Assembly: GCF_000600295.1 (NCBI RefSeq)
Contig: NZ_JEMG01000001.1
Coordinates: 829,055 to 893,054, forward strand
DNA length: 64,000 nt
From: Hylemonella gracilis str. Niagara R
GTDB lineage: Bacteria > Pseudomonadota > Gammaproteobacteria > Burkholderiales > Burkholderiaceae_C
Reading direction: 5' to 3'
A model generated the notes under the pieces. It was not told the origin of the DNA, did no database searches, and was given only the letters and a program-made list of their open reading frames with translations. Shown here one piece after another: positions 6,330-14,072 of this stretch. Both the position numbers and the translations under genes were made by a program. Each line of letters starts with the position of its first letter. Position 1 is the first letter of the stretch.

Positions 6330-6652
6330 TTGCGCGCTTTCAGTTCGGCCTTGATGTCAGCGACCGATTGCGACACTGTCTCGATCCTGACCACGTCGTA
6401 GCCCGAGTCCACGATCTCCGCGCTAATGGCCTGCGCGTCCAGGGTCTGGCCAGGCTTGGGCTGCACCGCCACGACCTTGTTCTTGAGGTCCACGAAGACT
6501 TCCTGGGTGGCGGGCATCTTGCCCACGCGTTTCTCGATGCCTTGCGCGCAGAAGGCGCAGACCATGCCGTTGACCGTGACCTTCAGCGTGGACGCGGCGT
6601 AGGCGGGCAATGCGCCCAGGGACAAAGCGAGGGTGAGGATGAAGTTGTTCAT
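6326..6652 (-). CDS. MerP-like periplasmic heavy-metal-associated (HMA) domain protein
   Basis: A 108-aa protein: signal peptide (residues 1-19, ..LPAYA-A) followed by one HMA ferredoxin-like domain with a C32xxC35 metal site ('NGMVCAFCAQGIEKR'). The extra C-terminal stretch (SVADIKAELKARK) is charged. As in MerP it would bind a soft metal ion in the periplasm and pass it to the membrane protein encoded by the overlapping downstream gene. The internal ATG 6652 was chosen over 6691 because it starts a clean signal peptide. CAFC rather than the MerP-type CxxC leaves copper possible. Confidence 0.75.
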   Translation of the reverse strand: MNNFILTLALSLGALPAYAASTLKVTVNGMVCAFCAQGIEKRVGKMPATQEVFVDLKNKVVAVQPKPGQTLDAQAISAEIVDSGYDVVRIETVSQSVADIKAELKARK

Positions 6653-6665
6653 GATGTGCTCCGAA

Positions 6666-7316
6666 TCAAAAGATGTACATGAAGTTGGCACGGGCCTGCG
6701 ACATGGTGTTGACGCCCAGCTCGATGAAATAACGCTTGTGGATCAGGCGCAGCATGGGCGTGATCTCGGTCTCGTCCGACAGACCCTTCATGCGACGGGC
6801 TTCGAGGATGAACCAGGGCTGGACCTGGTCGTAGTCCACCTCGTAGAGAGAGAAACCCGCGCGCGCCGAGCCGTAGTCGTGCTTCAGGCCTTCGGCCCGG
6901 TACAGACGCGCCGTGGCCGACAGGTAGATCCGCGTGGTCTCGTAGTCCACCTGCAGGCCCGGTGTGGCCATGGGGCGGGCACCCGCGTAGTCGTTGCCGC
7001 TCACCGAACCCAGGCCACCGATGAACCACAGATTGGCCTGTGAATGCGGTGCGTTCCAGCGCTGGAGCAGCCGGGTGTAGGTCGCCTCGTTGAGCAGACG
7101 CGAGCGGGACTTGTCGTCCGAACGCATGTAGACCGAGGACACGCCGACCGCATCGCGCGCCGTGGGCGCGTAGTTGATGTAGGCTTCGCGCCAGTTGGGG
7201 CCGAAGTCCCCCATGGCCATCCAGCTCTCCTTGAACCCCATGGGGCCAGCCAGCGCGGGCAGTGCCGCCATCCAGGCCAGCGCGCCCAGGGCGCTGCGTA
7301 GACGACGCACGCTCAT
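6666..7316 (-). CDS. Conserved exported, probably outer-membrane, protein of the metal operon
   Basis: A 216-aa protein with a signal peptide (residues 1-23, ..ALPALA-G) and then alternating polar and aromatic residues with many Tyr/Trp, ending in ...NFMYIF with a terminal Phe. That pattern suggests a small beta-barrel or outer-membrane-associated protein. No named family recognised. The ATG overlaps the stop of the CusF-like gene by 4 nt (7313-7316) and it lies 13 nt before the MerP-like gene, so it belongs to the metal operon. Confidence 0.55.
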   Translation of the reverse strand: MSVRRLRSALGALAWMAALPALAGPMGFKESWMAMGDFGPNWREAYINYAPTARDAVGVSSVYMRSDDKSRSRLLNEATYTRLLQRWNAPHSQANLWFIGGLGSVSGNDYAGARPMATPGLQVDYETTRIYLSATARLYRAEGLKHDYGSARAGFSLYEVDYDQVQPWFILEARRMKGLSDETEITPMLRLIHKRYFIELGVNTMSQARANFMYIF

Positions 7317-7594
7317 GGTTTGCGCTCCAGCGCGTCGATGACCAGATGGTCGTCGCGCTCCACAAAGGTGAAACGCACCTTGTCACCAGGCTTGAACCCG
7401 GCCAGTGGTACGCTGTTGTCCACCTTGAAGGGCATGGTCATGGCATCCATGTCGATGCGCGGGATGCGTTCGTGCTCCAGCACCACACGGGAGCGCTCCG
7501 TGTCCACCCGGACCACGGTGGCGTGCACCCAGGGCGGCGCGGCCCAGGCCAAGCCCGCGCAGGCGAGCGCGGCGATGGCGATCAGAAATTTCAT
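7313..7594 (-). CDS. CusF-like periplasmic copper/silver-binding protein
   Basis: A 93-aa protein: signal peptide (1-19) and a small OB-fold domain with the CusF metal signature region. H41 begins the signature and M52 and M54 sit in 'AMTMPF'. The position of the CusF cation-pi Trp is Met (M49), a common variant in periplasmic copper proteins of this family. Such proteins hold Cu(I) or Ag(I) and hand it to an efflux system. None of the CusCBA pump genes is nearby. Coupled to the downstream gene by a 4-nt overlap. Confidence 0.75.
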   Translation of the reverse strand: MKFLIAIAALACAGLAWAAPPWVHATVVRVDTERSRVVLEHERIPRIDMDAMTMPFKVDNSVPLAGFKPGDKVRFTFVERDDHLVIDALERKP

Positions 7595-7678
7595 GCAATC
7601 ACTCCGGACAGCGAGCCACAGGGGCTCGTGAAAAACCCGCCCGCAAACGTGGCTTGCAGGCGGACGGGGGCTGTCAGG

Positions 7679-8038
7679 TCAGGTGATGGGAGGCTTGACC
7701 AGGCGCGCGAGTTCGGCGCTGGCGTAGCGGTCGGCGAGCGGGCTGGCCTCCGCCGGCAGACGCAGTCCGGGGGCCTTCAGCAGGGGCAGAGGGGCCGGGC
7801 TCAGCGACATGCAGAGCTGGCAGCTCTGGCAGCCGCGTTCGGTCTGGGGCTCCGTGTTGTCCTCGACGGCCGTCATGCGCATGGGACAGTCGGCCGGCAT
7901 GCCCGCAGCGGCTTCGCCTGTCGCTGCCGCCACTTCGTTGGCCGCCATGTGCACGGCCATGCGCTCCACGCTCCAGGCGCGCAGGGGCAACAAGGCGATC
8001 AGGACGAGGATGAAAAGACGGCACACGGGCTGGATCAT
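7679..8038 (-). CDS. DUF2946-like cysteine/methionine-rich exported protein
   Basis: A 119-aa protein with an N-terminal hydrophobic helix (MIQPVCRLFILVLIALLPLR) and a Met/Cys-rich middle: 'MPADCPMRM' and 'GCQSCQLCMS'. That resembles DUF2946 proteins, which are often found beside copper genes. The frame opens far upstream, but ATG 8038 gives a sensible signal sequence. It is the promoter-proximal gene of the five-gene metal operon; 84 nt separate it from the CusF-like gene. Metal binding is inferred from composition and context. Confidence 0.55.
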   Translation of the reverse strand: MIQPVCRLFILVLIALLPLRAWSVERMAVHMAANEVAAATGEAAAGMPADCPMRMTAVEDNTEPQTERGCQSCQLCMSLSPAPLPLLKAPGLRLPAEASPLADRYASAELARLVKPPIT

Positions 8039-8449
8039 AGCCAGAGTCGTTCGGCCTTGCACCAAGCGGGCTGGACAAGTGCCTGCTGGTCCCGGCTCTC
8101 GCGCCTTTGCAGGCAGCTTGGCCGAAGAACCGTTGGGGTTTGCAGCCTTGTCAGAAAAGGTTTCCCAAGAGACGACGGCTGAGATGGGCGGATTCAACCG
8201 GTCGATGCAACAGCTGTCGCTGGATCGAACGGTGTGGCTCTCCAACTTCAATGACCGGTATCGACGCTAGCGGCCCTCAGGTCGCCAAATTGGAACGGCA
8301 GCACCAGCCTGAAGCTGCCAGTTGGCTAATGCTTGCAGTTTCTACTTTGACTGATGCCCGCTCAGGTCGGCGTCAGCATGCTAGTGAGGAATCGAAATTG
8401 CAAACCTTGTGAGTCAAGTTGCGTAACTCATTGATTTTGAATGACACAA

Positions 8450-8470
8450 ATTGCAGACTCAATTGTCGGA
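8450..8470 (-). repeat. Subterminal right-end repeat
   Basis: On the minus strand: TCCGACAATTGAGTCTGCAAT. It is a tandem neighbour of the terminal repeat (one shared base) and matches its GACAATTGA-TCTGCAAT core. A third, weaker copy (TTGCGTAACTCATTGA on the plus strand) lies at 8419-8434. Spaced repeats like these are where TniA/TnsB-type transposases bind. Confidence 0.7.
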
Positions 8471-8494
8471 TTGCAGATTCAATTGTTCCCGACA
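8470..8494 (-). repeat. Right terminal inverted repeat of the element
   Basis: On the minus strand it starts TGTCGGGAACAATTGAATC and ends TGCAAT, matching the left end at 19 of 25 positions. It is followed on the plus strand by CATGA (8495-8499), the same five bases that precede the left end. Confidence 0.85.
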
Positions 8495-8500
8495 CATGAT

Positions 8501-8869
8501 TTACCACTGACCCACGAGTTGTTCAATCGCGACTTCGCAATCGTCGAAGATTTCCAACTTCACGATTTTGACGCGCACGCCGATTACGCCGGGTAGCTGC
8601 AGCAGGCGATTGGCGAGTTTCCCCGTCAAGCTTTCCAACAGATTCACATGCCGTTCTGTGCATTCAGCGATCACGATGTCATGCACCTTCCTATAGTCCA
8701 GAACGCTGTGAATGTGGTCATCGACAGGCTGCAGCGGTTGCGAGCCTTGGTTGAGCTCCACATCGACTGCGATGGGTTGGGAAGCGCTGATTTCATGGTC
8801 CAGGATGCCCAGGTTGGCCTGGAAGCGCAGGCCGGTCAGTGAGAGTTTTTGCGTGCCTTTGTTCAGCAT
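8501..8869 (-). CDS. folB: Dihydroneopterin aldolase
   Basis: A 122-aa protein of normal FolB length. Family landmarks: 'LGILDHE', 'PIAVDVEL', 'VLDYRKVHDIV' and 'VNLLESLTGKLANRLL', which hold the pterin-binding Glu and catalytic Lys regions. It converts dihydroneopterin to 6-hydroxymethyl-dihydropterin in folate synthesis. It starts 7 nt after the SDR gene ends (same strand). Its stop codon lies 1 nt from the right CATGA duplication of the transposon-like element, which now separates it from a former downstream gene. Confidence 0.9.
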   Translation of the reverse strand: MLNKGTQKLSLTGLRFQANLGILDHEISASQPIAVDVELNQGSQPLQPVDDHIHSVLDYRKVHDIVIAECTERHVNLLESLTGKLANRLLQLPGVIGVRVKIVKLEIFDDCEVAIEQLVGQW

Positions 8870-8876
8870 GTGCGCC

Positions 8877-9641
8877 TCACATCATTGAAAAATCACGATC
8901 GAAGCGTTGCAGATGCTGACCGCCATCGACCAGCAGGGTTGTGCCGGTGATGGAGCAGTTCTCCAGCGCGAATTTGACTGTTGCGACCACATCGGCCGGC
9001 GTGGAGGAGCGACCCAGGGGCGAGAGCCGATGCAGGGCGGCGAACTTTTCCGCACTCAAGTATTCGCTGTTCAGCGTCAGCCCAGGTGCCACGCCCACCA
9101 CTCGGATTTGCGGTGCAAGTGCCAGCGCGAGCAGGGTGTTCGCGGTTTCTAGCGCGGCCTTGGCCAGCGTATAGCTGAGGAAGTCTGGATTGGGGTTCCA
9201 GAGCTTCTGATCTAGCATGTTGACAATCACGCCCGGCGCCTGTCGTTCCTGCGCATGGGCGTGCAGCGCCTGGGCCAGAAGGATGGGAGCGCCCGTGTTC
9301 ACTCGCAAATGCCGTTCCATGGCGGCATAGCTGAAGTCGCTTGCGGTGTCATGTTCGAACAAGGCGGCGCTGTTGACGACGGCATCGACGCTGCCGAACG
9401 CCGAGATCACGCGGGGCAGCAACGCCCGCACCGCAATTTCGTCTGTAAGGTCGGCATCAAAAGTCTCTGCATCGCTTCCGAATCGACGGCAGTCTGCCAC
9501 CGTGTGTCGAGCTTCCGTTTCCGAGCCCCGATAATGGATGGCCACGTGCCAACCAACTTGCGCCAGCGCGAGGGCGATTTCCCTGCCGAGGCGCCTGGCT
9601 CCGCCTGTGACGAGGACCGTTTTGGGTTCAGACGTGATCAT
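8877..9641 (-). CDS. Short-chain dehydrogenase, FolM/pteridine-reductase-like
   Basis: A 254-aa SDR with 'TGGARRLGREIALAL' (the TGxxxRxG nucleotide motif that marks PTR1/FolM reductases rather than classical TGxxxGxG SDRs), 'VVNSAALFEHD', and the active-site 'YTLAKAAL' with the Tyr and Lys. It ends '..VDGGQHLQRFDRDFSMM'. Together with the adjacent folB this suggests dihydromonapterin or dihydrofolate reduction in the pterin pathway. ATG 9641 was chosen because the Rossmann strand follows directly; longer upstream readings have no domain content. Confidence 0.8.
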   Translation of the reverse strand: MITSEPKTVLVTGGARRLGREIALALAQVGWHVAIHYRGSETEARHTVADCRRFGSDAETFDADLTDEIAVRALLPRVISAFGSVDAVVNSAALFEHDTASDFSYAAMERHLRVNTGAPILLAQALHAHAQERQAPGVIVNMLDQKLWNPNPDFLSYTLAKAALETANTLLALALAPQIRVVGVAPGLTLNSEYLSAEKFAALHRLSPLGRSSTPADVVATVKFALENCSITGTTLLVDGGQHLQRFDRDFSMM

Positions 9642-9738
9642 GGGGAGTGGCTGTCCTTGTCGCGCGGGGTCAGAGTGTTGGCGGTTCGCAGCCGTCTCCA
9701 TTTTCCGTTCATGGCATCGCTTCGGAGACAATCCGCGC

Positions 9739-10923
9739 GTGAGCAATACGACGCAGAGTTTAACGACCCATCTGTCCGCGCATCTGGCGCAGGCCCTGGC
9801 GGAGGCGGGCGGCTGGCTGGGGTTTGACGATTTCATGGCGCGCGCCTTGTACACGCCGGGTCTGGGCTACTACGCCAACGATCTGCGCAAGCTCGGCCTG
9901 ATGCCCGGCGCCAGTGGGGGTGGCAGTGATTTCGTGACTGCCCCCGAACTCTCGCCGTTGTTTGGACAGGCGTTGGCGGCCCAGATTGGTGAAGCGCTCG
10001 AGCGCACGGCGACGGACCAAATTTGGGAATTCGGCGCGGGTTCCGGGGCGCTGGCCTTGCAACTGTTGCGCGCCCTGCGAGGCAAGGTCAGGCGCTACAC
10101 CATCGTGGACTTGTCGGGCGCCCTGCGCGCCCGACAGCAGCAGACCTTGCAAGAGTTTGCCGATCAAGCCGATGTGCGCATCGACTGGGCTGCGACCCTG
10201 CCCGAGGCGATGCATGGCATCGTGGTTGGCAACGAGGTGCTGGACGCGATGCCAGTCAAGTTGCTGGCGCGCAAGCATGGTGTCTGGCATGAGCGCGGCG
10301 TGGCCGAGGACCGAGGGCATTTCGTCTGGGCCGACCGTCCCACGGAGTTGCGTCCACCGGTGGCGATCGCCGGCGAGCACGATTACCTCACCGAAACGCA
10401 CGCACAGGCCGAAGCCTTCATGCGCACAGTGGCGGGCAAGCTGTTGCATGGTGCCAAAGAGGGTCGCCATGGCGCGGCCTTTTTCATCGACTACGGCTTC
10501 CCCGAGTCCGAGTACTACCATCCCCAGCGCCACATGGGCACGGTGATGTGCCACCGTGCCCATCAGTCCGACACCGATCCGCTGAGCGACGTGGGCCTGA
10601 AGGACATCACCGCCCATGTGAATTTCACGGGCATCGCCCTGGCCGGGCAGGAGGCCGGGCTGGACGTGCTGGGGTACACCTCGCAGGGCCGCTTTCTGTT
10701 CAACTGCGGTCTGGCGCGGCTGATGACGCTGGCCCGCACCGCGGACGATACGCCTGAGGCGCTGGCCCGGCGCGCGCAGGCCAGCAAGCTGGTGATGGAG
10801 CATGAGATGGGCGAGTTGTTCAAGGTGATCGGTTTCGCCACGCCCGACGCGGTGGGGCGGTCGCCCTGGGGGGATGCCGCCGCGCTGGGTTTTGCCTCTG
10901 GCGATCGCACGCACGCCCTCTGA
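9739..10923 (+). CDS. MidA-family SAM-dependent methyltransferase (NDUFAF7 homologue)
   Basis: A 394-aa protein of the DUF185/MidA family. It has 'GGDFVTAPELSPLFG'-type sequence near residue 60, the SAM loop 'WEFGAGSGALALQLL', 'IVVGNEVLDAMPVKLL', 'FFIDYGFPESEYYHP' and 'DITAHVNFTGIA'. Mitochondrial NDUFAF7 methylates an arginine of complex I subunit NDUFS2; the bacterial substrate is not established. The GTG start at 9739 is preceded by CGGAGA and makes a normal-length protein. Divergent from the folM-like gene. Confidence 0.88.
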   Translation: MSNTTQSLTTHLSAHLAQALAEAGGWLGFDDFMARALYTPGLGYYANDLRKLGLMPGASGGGSDFVTAPELSPLFGQALAAQIGEALERTATDQIWEFGAGSGALALQLLRALRGKVRRYTIVDLSGALRARQQQTLQEFADQADVRIDWAATLPEAMHGIVVGNEVLDAMPVKLLARKHGVWHERGVAEDRGHFVWADRPTELRPPVAIAGEHDYLTETHAQAEAFMRTVAGKLLHGAKEGRHGAAFFIDYGFPESEYYHPQRHMGTVMCHRAHQSDTDPLSDVGLKDITAHVNFTGIALAGQEAGLDVLGYTSQGRFLFNCGLARLMTLARTADDTPEALARRAQASKLVMEHEMGELFKVIGFATPDAVGRSPWGDAAALGFASGDRTHAL

Positions 10924-10947
10924 CAGGACAGGGAACAAGGACGAGTC

Positions 10948-11142
10948 ATGTGGCGTTGGTTGCTGGCTGTTTTCATCATCGTGTTGATCGTCAATGCCTT
11001 GACGCCCTGGTTCCAGCGCATCGGTTTCGGCCGCTTGCCGGGTGACTTCAACTTCACGCTCTTCGGTCGGCGTTTCAACCTGCCATTCATGAGCACCATT
11101 CTGCTGAGCGTGGCGGCGGCACTGATCGCGCGCCTGATCTGA
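10948..11142 (+). CDS. DUF2905 family small membrane protein
   Basis: A 64-aa protein with two membrane helices around the conserved 'GRLPGDF' and 'FNLPF' motifs of DUF2905. Function unknown; widespread in bacteria. It follows the MidA-type gene by 24 nt and is probably co-transcribed. Convergent with cca. Confidence 0.8.
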   Translation: MWRWLLAVFIIVLIVNALTPWFQRIGFGRLPGDFNFTLFGRRFNLPFMSTILLSVAAALIARLI

Positions 11143-11240
11143 GGCGCTCAGGCGTCGTCCTGCGGCGCCCATCCCAGAGTCCACTGGGTTCGACGCTTAG
11201 CCCTCGACGAATCGACTTCGGCTTGTCTGGCCCGCGCGGC

Positions 11241-12521
11241 TTACCCCGTCTGTATCGCGGTCAGGGCCTGTTCGACGGCGCGCACACGCGCCGCATGGAT
11301 GCGTCGACCCACGTCCGGGCCCTTCAGACCTTGCGCCATCGCGAGCGCCGAGATGTCCTGTGTGGGCAAGGCCAGCGCGGCGTCCAGCGCCGACTGCAGG
11401 CGCACGGCCTGAGGGTAGGGACGCTCTCGCAGACCGTCCTCAGGCAGACCGCGCCCACGCGCGTCGCAGGCGCAAGCCAGCAGCGCTTGGCTGAAGCGAT
11501 CGGGCTTGCGCAGTGCATCACAGCGCTCCAGCAGGCGCAGCACGGCTTCGGCGTTGAGCTTGCCACTGGCGTGGATGTTGCCGTGCTCGCGTGCCACCAC
11601 CTCGCCCAGCTCGCGGCAGTCCACGGGCACGCGCAGGCGTTCGGAGATGCCTTGCAACAGTCGCGCGCTGCGCCCCTCGTGGCCGAGGTGGCGTGGCAGC
11701 AGGTCCGCAGGCGTGGTGCCCTTGCCCAGGTCGTGGCCCAGGCAGGCGTAGCGCACGGGCAGGGGGGCGTGCAACTCGGCGGCCTGGTCCAGCACCAGCA
11801 TCAGGTGCAAACCTGTGTCCACCTCGGGATGGTGCTCGACGGGCTGGGGCACACCCCAGAGCCGGTCCACTTCGGGCAGCAGGCGCTTGAGGGCGCCGCA
11901 GGCGCGCAGCACCTCGAACATGCGCGAGGGCTTCGCTTCCATCAGGCCCCGACTGAGCTCCTGCCAGACGCGCTCGGGCACCAGGTGGTCGACTTCACCG
12001 TCCTCGACCATCTCCCGCATCAGCGCCATCGTCTCGGGAGCGACGCTGAATTCCGTGAAGCGTGCCGAGAAGCGCGCCACGCGCAGGATGCGCACCGGGT
12101 CTTCGCGGAAGGCCGGGGTGACATGGCGCAGGATTTTGTGGTCGAGGTCGCGTCGGCCCTGGCAGGGGTCGACGACCTGCGCGGCGTCGAAGCCGCCGTC
12201 GGGTCGGCAATGCTCGCGCGGCACGGCCAGGGCGTTGAGCGTCAGGTCGCGCCGGGCCAGGTCTTCCTCCAGCGTCACGTCGGGCGCGGCGTGGACGGCG
12301 AAGCCCTTGTAGCCGCGCGCGGTCTTGCGCTCGGTGCGCGCGAGCGCATGTTCTTCGTGCGTCTCGGGGTGGAGGAAGACCGGGAAGTCCTTGCCCACCG
12401 GCGTGAAACCCTGGGCGGCCATGGCCTCGGGGGTGGCGCCTACCACCACCCAGTCCCGGTCCTTGACCGGCAGGCCGAGCAGGGCGTCGCGCACCGCGCC
12501 GCCCACCATGTAAATCTGCAT
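11241..12521 (-). CDS. cca: Multifunctional CCA-adding enzyme (tRNA nucleotidyltransferase with HD domain)
   Basis: A 426-aa class II CCA enzyme. The catalytic head has G7GAVR11D12, the metal-binding D21xD23 and 'RRDLTLNA' (90-97). The central region has 'EDPVRILRVARF' (140-151). The C-terminal HD phosphohydrolase domain carries H230-H231 and H263D264 ('LGHDLGKG'), as in E. coli Cca, which also has phosphatase and 2',3'-cyclic phosphodiesterase activity. It adds or repairs the 3' CCA of tRNAs. Stands alone on the minus strand. Confidence 0.95.
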   Translation of the reverse strand: MQIYMVGGAVRDALLGLPVKDRDWVVVGATPEAMAAQGFTPVGKDFPVFLHPETHEEHALARTERKTARGYKGFAVHAAPDVTLEEDLARRDLTLNALAVPREHCRPDGGFDAAQVVDPCQGRRDLDHKILRHVTPAFREDPVRILRVARFSARFTEFSVAPETMALMREMVEDGEVDHLVPERVWQELSRGLMEAKPSRMFEVLRACGALKRLLPEVDRLWGVPQPVEHHPEVDTGLHLMLVLDQAAELHAPLPVRYACLGHDLGKGTTPADLLPRHLGHEGRSARLLQGISERLRVPVDCRELGEVVAREHGNIHASGKLNAEAVLRLLERCDALRKPDRFSQALLACACDARGRGLPEDGLRERPYPQAVRLQSALDAALALPTQDISALAMAQGLKGPDVGRRIHAARVRAVEQALTAIQTG

Positions 12522-12619
12522 GGGGACAGTCTAGCCGCTTGTGCCCGTGGCCACGCGGACCATGGTCTGCCCCTCGATGTGCGGCGGGCGAGGCGCCTTG
12601 GGTGTTCGGTCGTTAGGGT

Positions 12620-13483
12620 TCAGTCCGCTGCGGCGAACTGGTGCAGCAGCGCGTCGGTGGCAGGGTCCGAAGGGTAGAAAAGTTCGATGCTGAGTTCGGC
12701 CAGGGTGATGTCGCGCGGCGTGCCGAAGGCTGTCATGGTCGTGAACAGCGAGAGCCGATGGCCGCCGATTTCCATCTCGCAGGGGATCAGCAGCTCGGGC
12801 GCGCCGCTGGCGGGGCCTGGCGTTTCCAGCAGCGCAGCCACCTGCGGGTAAGCCAACACTTCCTGCTCCAGCGCCCTCAACTGAGGATCGCGCGATTCCT
12901 GCACCTGCCGGCGCAACGTGCGCAAGAGATAACCGCCCCATTCGTGCAGGTTTCGGGTGTGTGCCGCGTAGCCTTCGGGGTGCAGACTGGCGCGAAACAT
13001 GTTGACGCCCGGTTCGCGCAATGCGGGTGGCAGCAGGGCGATCAGGCGCTGTGCGGCGCTGTTGGCCCGCACCACGTTCCAGCCGCCGTCCAGCACGACG
13101 CCGGGGTAGGGGTCGTGCGCGTGCAGCAACTTGTCCAGGGCGGCGTGGATCTGTGCCATCTGATCGGAGGCCAGGGGCTGCTCGGTGTAGCGCGGCGCGT
13201 AACCTGCCGCCAGCAGCCACACATTGCGGGTGCGCAGCGGCAGGGCCAGGCGCTCGGCCAGGGCCAGCAGCACCTCGACACCGGGCCGGGCACGTCCGGT
13301 TTCCACATAGCTCAGATGGCGGGTCGAGATGCCTACGTCCAGCGCCAGGTCCATCTGGCTCAGGCGCCGTTGCTGACGCCATTCGCGGATGAGGGTGCCA
13401 ATGCCGCTGGTTGGGGCGTGGCTCGAAGGTGTGGCGGTTGGATGCAAGGTGTTCATGGGGACGGCGTTGTGTGGAGCACTCAA
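12620..13483 (-). CDS. XRE-family regulator with MmyB-like ligand-binding domain
   Basis: A 287-aa protein. A Cro/C1-type helix-turn-helix spans about residues 28-85 ('LSQMDLALDVGISTRHLSYV', 'GRARPGVEVLLALAERL'). The C-terminal ~180 residues match the MmyB-like regulator pattern, a PAS-like fold known to bind fatty acids in one member ('DPYPGVVLDGGWNVVRAN'). The start could also be the ATG at 13459. A perfect ATGACCT-CGG-AGGTCAT inverted repeat lies 36 bp upstream, between it and the divergent membrane gene. Confidence 0.85.
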   Translation of the reverse strand: MSAPHNAVPMNTLHPTATPSSHAPTSGIGTLIREWRQQRRLSQMDLALDVGISTRHLSYVETGRARPGVEVLLALAERLALPLRTRNVWLLAAGYAPRYTEQPLASDQMAQIHAALDKLLHAHDPYPGVVLDGGWNVVRANSAAQRLIALLPPALREPGVNMFRASLHPEGYAAHTRNLHEWGGYLLRTLRRQVQESRDPQLRALEQEVLAYPQVAALLETPGPASGAPELLIPCEMEIGGHRLSLFTTMTAFGTPRDITLAELSIELFYPSDPATDALLHQFAAAD

Positions 13484-13518
13484 GGTACTCAGCTTGCGGC
13501 ATTGTGCGCAGCGTTTCC

Positions 13519-13535
13519 ATGACCTCGGAGGTCAT
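13519..13535. promoter_or_regulatory. Inverted repeat, candidate operator of the XRE regulator
   Basis: ATGACCT-CGG-AGGTCAT is a perfect 7-bp inverted repeat with a 3-bp centre. It sits in the 114-bp gap between the divergent XRE regulator and the small membrane protein gene. Position and symmetry suggest a dimer-binding site controlling one or both genes. Confidence 0.5.
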
Positions 13536-13597
13536 CGACGTGCCGCGTCTCGGGACGGACACTGACAGCGTCATCAACGACGCAAAGGAGTTTCACC

Positions 13598-14005
13598 ATG
13601 TCCTCTCTCACTTCCGTGCTCTCCTCGCCCCGCCTTCTCCACCTCGCGCTGCGCGGCGATGCGGTCAGCGGCATTGCCATGGGCCTGCCCCTGGTGGCCT
13701 GGGCCGATCCCCTGGCTGTCTGGCTGGGCATGCCCGCGCAACTGCTGCTGGCCTGTGGGCTGGCGCTGTTTCCCTTCGCGGCCCTGATGCTGCTGGCCGC
13801 CCGCAGCGCACGGCCCCCGGCGGCGCTGGTCTGGCTGGTGTTGCTGGGCAATGTCGGCTGGGTGCTGGGCAGCGTCTACCTTGGATTCGTGCTGCCGCTG
13901 ACCGGTCTGGGGCAGGTGTTCCTGGCGGGCCAGGCAGTGGCAGTCGTGCTGTTGACCGAGCTGGAATACATGGGCTGGCGGCGCCTCACCTCCGCGCGTG
14001 GCTGA
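13598..14005 (+). CDS. Small four-helix membrane protein, likely target of the XRE regulator
   Basis: A 135-aa protein with about four hydrophobic helices and few charges. No family identified. It has a good AAGGAG ribosome binding site 8 nt before the ATG. It is divergent from the XRE regulator, with a palindromic operator candidate between them, so it is probably that regulator's target. Confidence 0.65.
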   Translation: MSSLTSVLSSPRLLHLALRGDAVSGIAMGLPLVAWADPLAVWLGMPAQLLLACGLALFPFAALMLLAARSARPPAALVWLVLLGNVGWVLGSVYLGFVLPLTGLGQVFLAGQAVAVVLLTELEYMGWRRLTSARG

Positions 14006-14072
14006 GTCCCTGTGCTGCAGGGTGTCAAAGGGCGCGTCAGCCGTGTCTGAACGCTCAGCGCCTCGCGCTGCG

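Larger units (their letters stand above)
8039..8494. other. Right arm of the element: promoter of the metal operon plus terminal repeats
   Basis: About 455 bp without a gene. It must hold the promoter of the metal operon (first ATG at 8038). From about 8415 to 8494 it becomes AT-rich and carries two clear, and one degenerate, copies of the TTGCAG-TCAATTGT repeat that ends the element. Confidence 0.6.
2110..8499. mobile_element. Transposon-like element (2115-8494) with 5-bp target duplication; integron relic and metal genes, no transposase
   Basis: Both ends start 5'-TGTCG and share 19 of 25 bases as inverted repeats (2115-2139; complement of 8470-8494). The five bases CATGA occur directly outside each end (2110-2114 and 8495-8499), as a target-site duplication. 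Further copies of the ACAATTGA..GCAAT motif lie inside each end. TG(T) ends, several subterminal repeats and a 5-bp duplication are known features of TniA/TnsB-type transposons (Tn402, Tn5053, Tn552, Tn7-like). No tni or tns gene is present, so the element is defective or non-autonomous. Removing it and one CATGA copy restores a tight folB-downstream gene junction, which independently supports the borders. Confidence 0.82.
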
